From: CAVXNB01 sp963763085
GTDB lineage: Bacteria > Actinomycetota > Acidimicrobiia > Acidimicrobiales > Bog-793
Direction of reading: 5' to 3'
DNA length: 64,000 bases
NCBI GenBank assembly: GCA_963763085.1
Contig: CAVXNB010000003.1
Span: forward strand, 827,572-891,571
The position numbers were made by a program, and so were the translations under genes. The notes beneath the pieces were generated by a model. That model was not told the DNA's origin and did not search any database. It worked only from the letters and a program-made list of their open reading frames with translations. How positions within the stretch are numbered: the first letter of the stretch is position 1; every line of letters starts with the position of its first letter. Of the stretch, positions 10,124-18,150 are shown one piece after another.

Positions 10124-11056
10124 CTACGATTCCCCCCGTCTGATGCGGATCCAAGGTCGACCAGACTCAGCAGGATGTCGCCCGTAGCGCTCGCGACGAT
10201 CACGATGGCGGCAAGCATCAGCGTGAGCACCTGAGTGACGCCGTAGTCGCGCTGCAGGACCGCAGTTCACCATCTCCGTGCCGAGACCCGGCCAATCGAA
10301 GATGACCTCGATGATCAGCGAATAGCCGCAGCAGGACGCGGATCTGCAAGACACCGAGCGAGATCATCGGGTTCAGCACGTTGCCAGGACGTGCAGCCAG
10401 CGCATCCGCCATTCGAGAAACACCCCTGGCCCGCAGGGTCCTGCGGGTAAGTCCGCGGACACCTGCTCGAGGAAGGAGGTTCTCATCAGCCGGATGGTAA
10501 GGCGCACGGCTCGGCTGCCAAGCAGACCGTTGGCAGGATCAGAGTTCTTCCAGGAACCGGTGCCGGCGACCGGCAGCAGTGGAGGTGGAGGCCGAGGACG
10601 ATCACCAGGTGATGGCCAGGAGGAAGTTCGGGATCGCGAGCAGAAGGCTGGCCCCGCCTCGGACGACGTGGTCGAACCAACTGCCTTCGTGCGCCCCGGC
10701 GAACATGCCCCACCGGCACACCCACGCCGAAGATCACTGCCAGTGCCGCTCCCGCCAGCAGCAACGTGTAGCCGATGGAGTTCTTGAAGATGGTCGTGAT
10801 CGAGATCCGCTCACGAGCGAGTCACCGAGATGACCTGAGAGCAGGCCCGAGATGTAGTGCCAGTACTGCGACAGGGAGCGGCTGGAAGAGACCGATCTGC
10901 GCTCGTACGCGATAACCACCGATTTCGGCGTCGTCTGGACGTTGAATACGCTGCTGGTCACGTTGCCTGGCGAGAGGCGGAGGCTGAAGAACGTCACGAG
11001 TGACACGAGAACAGGACGATGATCGCGTAACCAATTCTTTTTGCCGCGTACTTCAT
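10124..11056 (-). pseudogene. ABC transporter permease (OppB/DppB-like), frameshifted
   Basis: Permease partner of the OppC-like subunit. It begins at ATG 11056 (MKYAAKRIGYAIIVL), followed in another frame by 'SLVTFFSLRLSPGN' and the DppB-typical '…QYWHYISGLLSGHLGDSLVS'. A membrane segment 'YTLLLAGAALAVIFGVGVPVG' lies near 10730. The C-terminus holds 'DYGVTQVLTLMLAAIVIVASATGDI' and ends with a basic tail (…RIRRGES) at 10124. At least four frame changes are needed. It follows the SBP gene after 87 bases and precedes oppC by two bases. Confidence 0.72.
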
Positions 11057-11143
11057 GCCTGCCTTATTGGGTCACTCTCACGGACTTCACCGGATCGAGC
11101 GCCCAGGGCCGAAGGCATCGCGCAGACCAGGACTGCTGCCGGT

Positions 11144-12904
11144 TCAGCCGTTGGTCATCCAGACGTCGTTGTAGAACGGGTAGAGGTTTGCCTGATTCGG
11201 CTGCCAGCCCGACGACGTTCGTCGTGTGCACCCAGGTCGTGTTCGGCGTGTAGATGGGGATCAGCGGGCAAAAGCTGGGCGAACGTCAGCTGGTAGTCCA
11301 TAGGCCGCCGTCTTCAGCTCGGCGATGTTGCCGGCCTTCTGCCACGCGGTCGTAGGCGGCGTAGACCGGGTTGATGATGCTCGGTCTTAGGTTGGTAGAC
11401 TGCGACGAATACTCCGCCACGTCGATCGGGCTGGACCAGAGCCACTTGAACGCGTAAGACGTCTGCTGTTGGTGAGCTTCGGGAAGAACGAGGCGTTGCG
11501 GCAGGTTGACGACCGTCATCTGGATCCCGACATTCGCGAGCATGGAGACGACCGCCTGGAGCACCTGGTTCTCGGGGTCGGTCGACAGGTTGGTAGGTCG
11601 TGAAGGCGAGCTGCTTGCCGTTCTTCTGGCGGACTCCGCTGCTACCCATCGTCCAGCCCGCTTCGTTAAGAGCTGCTCGGACGGCCGGGTTGAACTGGTT
11701 GTACTGCTCGACCGTGGGGTTATACCACTTATAGGCCGGCATGATCGGACCGTACGTGGCGACCCTTGACCGAGGAAGATCGACTTCACGATCTCCTCGC
11801 GGTCGATCGCCTGGGAGATGGCCTGTCGGACGCGCACATCGTTGAACCCGAGCGAAGTGTCGTCCAGGTTCACCGAGAGGAAGAGGTTAGAGAGCTCCTG
11901 GAACTCGAGGACCACGAGGTTCGAGTTCGCCTTGACCGTGTCGATATCCTGCGGTGGCACGTTCTTCACCGCATCGACGAGGTCCCGTCTCGATCTGGGG
12001 CGCTCGCTGCGACGCCTGGGTGATCGGGATCCATTCGACTGAGTCGACGTAGGCCTTGCCCTTGTTGGTGAAGAACGGAACGATCGATCCGGGTATTCCT
12101 CCCATCGCTTCACGATGACGTGCTGACCGGGCACGTACGCTGAAAGGACGAAGGGCCCGGTTCCGTCGGTCGGCTTCGTGCCGTAACTAGCGCCCTGTGC
12201 CTTCCAGGTGACTGGATTCATGATGAACGAGTACTCCGTGCAGATCGTCTCCTGGAATGCCTGGAACGAATTCGACGTCTTGCAAACGATGGTCTGCCCG
12301 TTCGCCGAGATCTCGGTGATTGGCGGTCCAGAACACGGCGTTTGCTCCGGTCTTCGGGTTGGCGAACAGCTTCGAGATCGGTGACGATCGACTCCGGGGT
12401 GACCGGCGCTCCCGACTGATACTTGAGGCCGGACCGGAGATGGAAGGTCCAGCCGTTTTCGCCGCTCGTGAAGCTGTCCGCCATCATCGGGACCATGTTG
12501 CCCTGTGGCCCGCATGATAGCGCTTCGAACGAGCGCGTAATAGCTGGGGTCCGCCCAAGCGCTGTTCACGGGGTTCGGCGGCGTAAAGTCGCGGTCGTAG
12601 CCCTCGGTGAAAGTGCCGCCCTGCACCGGTTTGCCGGAACTCGATCCGGGAGAACTGGACGTCGTGCTCCCGCTCGACGTGCTGCTGCCGCATGCCCGAG
12701 CAGCGTGCTCGCCGCGCTCGCGGAGACCCCGATAGCGGCGACGGCCTTGAGGAAGCTCCGCCTGCTCATGCCGCCGGCGGCGTAGTCCGCGAGCGCCTCT
12801 TGGAGCTGACCTCCTTCAGCTTCGGAGCCTGCTCCGTCACCTGGGACGGCCTTGGCCCTCCCGGCGCCTAGACGTCGCCGACCATCGGCAAATCGCTCCC
12901 CCAT
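11144..12904 (-). pseudogene. Tat-exported ABC transporter substrate-binding protein (SBP family 5), frameshifted
   Basis: First gene of the operon. ATG 12904 follows a GGGAGGGAA ribosome site. The leader has a twin-arginine motif (SRRSFLKA, residues about 47-54) before a hydrophobic stretch, then a Ser/Gly/Thr-rich linker and 'QGGTFTEGYDRDF'. The family-5 domain continues with 'GPFVLSAYVPGQHVIVKRWEEY', 'DVRVRQAISQAIDREEIVKSIFLGQG', 'SYAFKWLWSSPIDVAEY' and a final 'NLYPFYNDVWMTNG' ending at 11144. It would capture a peptide or other small solute outside the membrane and deliver it to the adjacent permeases. Five or so frame changes are needed, yet no domain segment is missing. Confidence 0.8.
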
Positions 12905-13004
12905 CTTTGTTCCCTCCCTTGAGTGCTGCCGACCATCACCGCTTCAGCGTAAGTCGCGCCGCGACAGACTCGGTGGCGGGGACGTTACCCTCCGCGCACA
13001 CACG

Positions 13005-13037
13005 CTGCAATGATCAGAATGTGGCTGATCATTGCAG
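13005..13037. promoter_or_regulatory. Perfect 12-bp inverted repeat between the PucR-type regulator and the transport operon
   Basis: CTGCAATGATCA (13005-13016) pairs perfectly with TGATCATTGCAG (13026-13037) around a 9-base loop. It covers the stop codon of the regulator gene (13029-13031) and lies 100 bases upstream of the SBP start. On RNA it would make a stable hairpin, a plausible terminator for the regulator although no T-run follows. On DNA the dyad would suit a dimeric activator or repressor of the downstream operon. Confidence 0.6.
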
Positions 13038-14734
13038 GAACACCTCACTCTGTGACATCACGCGGCGGCCGTTCGGAACTCGGGCAGGAGTGACGCGCCC
13101 TTGAAGTACCTCGAGAGCCTGCAGCGCTAGCGCGAGGCGGAAGGTCGTCTCGTGGCCGGACGCCGGCCTTCCCAGCACCGACTCGATCCGGTCGAGGCGC
13201 TGGTAGAGGGTTCGCCGGTCGATCTGCAGCATGCGTGCAGCCACTGACTTATTCTGGCCGGAGACGAGGTATGCCTTAAGGGTCGGGAGAAGGTGCACGC
13301 TGCTGCGAGCGTCGTGGTCCAGCAGCGGCCGTAGCTCCGACTCGACGAAGCGAGCCAGGTCTGCAGACTCCGACATCTTCAAGAGCAGGTGGTGCACGCC
13401 GAGGTCTGCGTACGAGTAGACGCCTGGCTTCTTGAATCGGAGTCCGTATTCGAATGCCTCCGTGGCCTGGTCGAATGCCCTGCGGAGGCTCAGCACGGTC
13501 GCCTCTTCGCTGATGCCGACCAGGCATGCCGGGGCCACGACGGCGTGCTCCATCCGCTTGACGACCCGCTGCCCCAGATCGTGCAGTGCTTCCGCTGTCG
13601 GGGCCGAGCCGCCGACACCGACAACTGCGATGGCCCGATCCCCATCCAGGCCCGGAAGGATGGATACGCCGACCTCGGGCGCGGCGGTCGCGGAGAGCAT
13701 CGACCAACATCTCGCGGAGACTCTGACGGTCGTCCTCGGTGTCGGACCTCTCAGCGAGCAGCCGATCGAGATTCTCGAAGCCGACGACGATAGCTGCCAG
13801 TCGGCGGCCCTCGAGCTCGGCCCCGAGGTTGCGTGCCCGGTGGTACAGCTGCTTCGGAGCTTGCGTCCTACTTCGCAGGACGTCGCTGAGGAACAGCGGC
13901 GGGCGTGGTCCGTCTGCGCCGCGGCACTGCGTTGGGAGAGGAGCGCCACGGCGATGGCGATGGCAGCCCACTCGAGCGCCGCCGTGTCGACCTCGTCGAG
14001 GCGCTTGCGGAGCTCGAGCACGTGAATCCGGCCCCACTCGTCATCGAGGAACCACACCCCTTTACACCTGCAGAGCAGGGCTCCTGCCTGGTCGGTTGTT
14101 CCGCCCTCGTGTGGGAGTCGCGAGTGCGACTCCCACGAGCCGAGGATCTTCTCGATCTCGTCGCCGGCGGCATCGGCGTCGGCGTCGCCAACTCGACGAC
14201 TTGATGGGCTGCGTCCTCGAGGACCACCGGGTTCCGCACGAGACCGGCGAGACGCTCGAGGATGGGCCGAACTGTTCCCCGCGCAGCACCATCGCCGTGA
14301 AGTCGCGCGAAGATCGCCTCGATCTTTCGTAGTTGCTCGTACTGGCTATTGATTATGGCCCCGTGCACTTGCTCCGTGACCTCGAGGAAGCGGATCTCTC
14401 GTCGCAACACCACGAGAGGTAGGCCACAGCGCTCCGCCTCCTCCAGGCAGCTCTCCGGCACCTTGGAGATCGTGCGTCCGAGCTCAATGACGAGACCCGC
14501 GGCCTCGATGGCTGCTAGCTCCTTGATCAGCTGCTGCAGCATTGACGGGTCATTGCCGACCCCGAGGCCGGTCGTGAGGAGGAGCTCCCGGCCCTTTAAC
14601 AGCTGACCTGCGTCCGCGAGCTCGCAAATGTGCACCCACCGAACCATGTTGTCGAGTCCGGCGAAGCCTGCGCACACCTCGGCGTGCCCTCGCTGGAAGA
14701 CCTCCAGTTCGAGAACTTCCCGCACCGTTACCAC
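13029..14734 (-). pseudogene. PucR-family transcriptional regulator, frameshifted
   Basis: Purine-catabolism-regulator-type protein. The N-terminal PucR ligand domain reads 'TVREVLELEVFQRGHAEVCAG…LVRWVH-ICELADAGQLLKGRELLLTTGLG' and is intact from GTG 14734 (or 14725). The middle GGDEF-like/CdaR segment is spread over two frames ('LAAIVVGFENLDRLLAERS'). The C-terminal PucR helix-turn-helix is clear: 'LKAYLVSGQNKSVAARMLQIDRRTLYQRLDRIE'. About three frame changes between 14060 and 13680 are needed. Such regulators sense small metabolites and usually control adjacent catabolic genes. It sits between the transport operon and the hydantoinase/amidase pair and could control either. Confidence 0.78.
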
Positions 14735-14893
14735 GGGCCCATTATCACGACGATGCCGGTGATCCGCCAGACGCTGTGGAGGGTGAGGGCCGGCCCCTTT
14801 AGGAGGCAGCCTTTGGCGCTCACACCGACAAGTGCAGCTTGGCAGGTGTCCCGAACCGGCGGGTGTTGCCTGCGTTTTGTGAGGACTTTCGAG

Positions 14894-14967
14894 TGGAGGC
14901 GAAGGGACTCGAACCCTCGAACCTCCTGACTGCCAGTCAGGCGCTCTACCAACTGAGCTACGCCCCC
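14894..14967 (-). tRNA. tRNA-Ala (anticodon GGC)
   Basis: Full cloverleaf on the minus strand. The acceptor stem GGGGGCG/CGCCTCC includes the G3:U70 pair that identifies alanine tRNAs. The D arm is GCTC/GAGC, the anticodon stem CCTGA/TCAGG has loop CTGGCAG (anticodon GGC), the T loop is TTCGAGT, and the discriminator is A. The 3' CCA is not encoded. Six bases (AGGTTC) lie between the anticodon and T stems, one more than usual; this may be natural or a one-base sequence error. Confidence 0.93.
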
Positions 14968-15107
14968 GTAGGTCGCTACATGCTAACCCGGGCCGGCGAG
15001 GGCCCGTCACGGTCAGTGCGAGATCCCCGGCGTCGCAACCTCTCGCTTCCTCGCTCTACCGCCGGCTCCTGGACTAGAACAGGCGCCGTCCAGAGGAGGC
15101 GTGTGTC

Positions 15108-16520
15108 GTGGCGAGCTTGTCGCTGAGAAATGGGTTCGTCGTGACGCCGGGCGCTGTCGTACCTGGCGGGCTCGCCTCGGAGGACGGCGTCATCACCGCC
15201 ATCGGTGGCCCGGGCTCTCTCCCGAAGGCTGACACCGAGATCGACGTGAACGGGAGCTATCTCCTACCGGGCGTCATCGACCCGCACGTTCATCTCGGGA
15301 CGGGCGGAACGGCTGACGATGCCAAGTTCCTCGCGGATCTGGCGTCCGAGACTCGCTCAGGGGCGGCCGGCGGCGTGACGACCATCGTCACCGATCACGA
15401 GAGCGCTCACGGCCACAGCTGGGTCACGACGAGACTCAGCCGGGATGGCGTGACCCTCCTGCAGCTCGCGAAGGAAGCGATCCCTTCGCGATCGCCGATC
15501 GATGTCCGCTACACGGCGAATCCGTGCACGGACGAGGGTCTCGGCGAGATCCCGACCCTCGTCGAGCAGAGCGTGACCTCCTTCAAGATGTTCCCGAGCT
15601 ACGTCGGTGAGGCAGCCGAGGAGTTCGGCATCACCACCGTCGACATGGCGTTCATCTTCCGTGCGTTGGAGATAATCGGTGAGCTCGATCGTCCCTGGCG
15701 ACCGACTCAGGGCATGGTCCACTGCGAAGAGCCGGGGATCTGCGACCTGCTGAAGGAGCGCTACCGGCTCGACCACGACACGCTGGAGTGGTGGACGAGA
15801 TCCCGCCCGGCCATTTGCGAGGCGATGCAGATCTTCGACGTGGGCATGATGGCCAGGGAGACGAGCGCACGGGTCTACATCCCACACGTCTCCTCCGAAG
15901 AGGGGGTGCGCACGATCGAATATCTCCTGACTCGGGGCGCTGACGTCGTCGGTGAGACATGTCCGCACTACCTGATCCCGGATTTTCCGTGGCAGATGGG
16001 GGCGTTGGGAAAGGTCAATCCGCCGGTTCGCGACGCCGCAAACCTGGCGTATATGTGGCAAGGGATCCACACCGGTGTCCTCGACGTGCTGGGCTCCGAC
16101 AACTGCCGCTTCACACTCGCCGAGAAACGGGCGAAGAGCCTCTGGGACGCGATTCCCGGCTTCTCGGAGATCGCGGCGACCCTCCCTCTGCTGTTGACCC
16201 ACGGCATAGCGGCCGGGCGTATCGATTGGCCGACACTCGCCTCGTTGGTTTCCGAGAATGCCGCGCGACGGTTTGCGATGTATCCCCAGAAGGGCGCGTT
16301 GCGGATTGGGGCTGACGCGGATGTCGTCGTCGTCGATCCGGCGGAACATTGGGTCCTTCACGCGGGTGACCTGCCGTCGGACGTCGAGTTCTCCATTTAC
16401 GAAGGGATGGAGATGATTGGCCGGCCCCGCATGACGATACGGAGAGGGGAGGTCGTCGCCGAGGTCGGATGGGTAGCGGGCAGTGGGGGTCGGTACGTCG
16501 AGTCGGCTGCCGCACCATGA
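15108..16520 (+). CDS. Hydantoinase/dihydropyrimidinase-like cyclic amidohydrolase
   Basis: 470-residue member of the cyclic amidohydrolase family (hydantoinase, dihydropyrimidinase, allantoinase, dihydroorotase), which opens cyclic amide rings. A metal-binding His-x-His is at 60/62 (DPHVHLG), a probable carbamylated lysine at Lys160 (SFKMFPS), and 'VHCEEP', 'IPHVSS' and a catalytic Asp in 'LGSDNCRF' follow. GTG 15108 is preceded by GAGGAGG (15093-15099). Its stop overlaps the next gene's ATG (ATGA at 16517), so ring opening and amide hydrolysis are probably coupled steps. The exact substrate is unknown. A neighbouring PucR-type regulator fits a nucleobase or hydantoin-like compound. Confidence 0.82.
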   Translation: MASLSLRNGFVVTPGAVVPGGLASEDGVITAIGGPGSLPKADTEIDVNGSYLLPGVIDPHVHLGTGGTADDAKFLADLASETRSGAAGGVTTIVTDHESAHGHSWVTTRLSRDGVTLLQLAKEAIPSRSPIDVRYTANPCTDEGLGEIPTLVEQSVTSFKMFPSYVGEAAEEFGITTVDMAFIFRALEIIGELDRPWRPTQGMVHCEEPGICDLLKERYRLDHDTLEWWTRSRPAICEAMQIFDVGMMARETSARVYIPHVSSEEGVRTIEYLLTRGADVVGETCPHYLIPDFPWQMGALGKVNPPVRDAANLAYMWQGIHTGVLDVLGSDNCRFTLAEKRAKSLWDAIPGFSEIAATLPLLLTHGIAAGRIDWPTLASLVSENAARRFAMYPQKGALRIGADADVVVVDPAEHWVLHAGDLPSDVEFSIYEGMEMIGRPRMTIRRGEVVAEVGWVAGSGGRYVESAAAP

Positions 16521-17633
16521 CCACCTTCATCACGCGCTTCGAGTCCACGGGCTCGGGTGTCCGCCTCGCCGTGAAGGATCTCATCGACATGGAAGGCGTT
16601 CCCACGACCGCCGGCTGCAGGGCGGTTGCCGACCTGGCCCAGCCAGCCAACGCCGACGCCGCCTGCCTCGCCGGGAGCCGCGCCGCCGGCGCCAGGATCG
16701 TCGGCAGGACCAATCTTCACGAGTTGGCCCTCGGCGTGACCGGCGTGAACCCGTGGTTCGGCACGCCCGTCAATCCGCTCGACCCGGGAAGGGTCCCTGG
16801 CGGATCTTCGAGCGGTTCGGCGGTTGCCGTGGCGACCGGCGAGGCCGAGGTCGCATTCGGAAGCGACACGGGAGGCTCGGTGCGGATTCCCGCAGCCTGT
16901 TGCGGGATTGCGGCGCTCAAGACGACCTGGGGTCGGGTCTCGGTGGAGGGTGTTTGGCCGCTGGCGCCCAGTTTCGACACCGTCGGTCCGATGGCCAGGG
17001 ATGTACGCGGGCTCGTGACGGGAATGGAGTTGCTGGAGCCGGGCTTTCGAGTGGCATCGACCGTTCCGCGGCGCGTGGGCAGGCTCCGCGTCGAATGCGA
17101 TCCGGTCATCGATGCCGCGCTCGACCGGGCGCTCCACGCGACCGGTTGGGAGGTCGTGGACGTCCAACTGCCGGAATGGGGCAATGCGACAGCGGCCGCC
17201 CTCACCCTGTTGGTCTCAGAAGCGTGGGCGGGCAACCGGCAACTCGTCGAGCGGTATCCCGACAAGATCGGCCAGGACGTGCTCGAGCGGATTCGGCTCG
17301 GTCGTGACGTGACCGAGGCCGCACTCGCCTCGGCCCGCGCCGTGCGGGGACAGTGGCGGATTCACCTCGACGAGGTCTTCCGCGAGGTCGAGGTCGTTCG
17401 TCACGCCGACGTTGACCATCCTCCCGCCGCTCATGGAGGATCGCGCCCAGCTGTCGTTCGCCCGGTGCACGCTGCCGGCCAATCTGTCGGGCGACCCCGC
17501 GCTGGCCCTTCCGGTGCCGACAGGTGGTCCACTGCCCGCCAGCGCACAACTGACCGCGCCCGGAGGAGGCGAGGAATTGCTCCTCGCAGCGGGGATGGCC
17601 TTCGAGGCGGCGGTCTCGACCGTTTCGACCTGA
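16517..17633 (+). CDS. Amidase (amidase signature family), one frameshift
   Basis: Amidase-signature enzyme of about 370 residues, shorter than the usual 450-500. The Ser-cisSer-Lys triad is visible: Lys in 'RLAVKDLIDMEG', cis-Ser in 'GGSSSGSAVAVATGE', and nucleophile Ser in 'GSDTGGSVRIPAACCG'. One frame change near 17400 is needed to reach the C-terminal 'TILPPLMEDRAQLS…ALALPVPTGG' ending at 17633. The ATG overlaps the hydantoinase stop. It may hydrolyse the linear amide or N-carbamoyl product of that enzyme, which is an inference from position only. Confidence 0.8.
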
Positions 17634-17685
17634 GGCGCCGCGCCTGCCGGCTCCAGGAGCGCCGCGGCAATGAGAGGATCGGCTC

Positions 17686-18141
17686 ATGTTCGACGTCAAG
17701 CCCTACGACCGCACCCACCTCTCCGGCATTCTGGCGTTGTGCATCGCCGAGGGTTGGATGTCGTTCGCAGCCGACCCCGACCGGGCCCATCGGGTCCTGA
17801 CCGCTCCGGGTGTGACGACGGCGGTCGCGGTCGACGGCGCCGGCGGGAGTGGCGAAGTCGTCGGCTTTGCCCAGATGCTGAGCGACGGGGAGATCCAGGC
17901 CTACCTCGCCAACCTGCTCGTCGCTGAGCCCCGGCGGGGGCAGGGTATCGCCCGGTCGCTGCTCGAGCACGCCCACGCCCGCGCCGGCGGCGAGCGGGTC
18001 AGCCTGCTGAGCGAAGAGGGCGCGACCGGCTTCTACGCCGCCTTGACGCATCAACGGAAGCCCGGGTTCCGGATCTATCCCCCGTTCGCATCACCTCGGG
18101 CGGCGACCACCCCCTCCGAGACTGGCCCACCCGCCCACTAA
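17686..18141 (+). CDS. GNAT-family N-acetyltransferase
   Basis: 151-residue single-domain acetyltransferase. It has the acetyl-CoA pyrophosphate loop 'RRGQGIARSLLEHA' (Q/R-x-x-G-x-G/A), a preceding beta-4 strand 'AYLANLLVAEP' and a C-terminal 'GATGFYAALTHQRKPGFRIYPPF' typical of GNAT proteins. The acceptor substrate cannot be inferred. The start ATG follows an AGAGGA site. It ends nine bases before leuS on the same strand and may be co-transcribed with it. Confidence 0.82.
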   Translation: MFDVKPYDRTHLSGILALCIAEGWMSFAADPDRAHRVLTAPGVTTAVAVDGAGGSGEVVGFAQMLSDGEIQAYLANLLVAEPRRGQGIARSLLEHAHARAGGERVSLLSEEGATGFYAALTHQRKPGFRIYPPFASPRAATTPSETGPPAH

Positions 18142-18150
18142 TCTGTCCTC

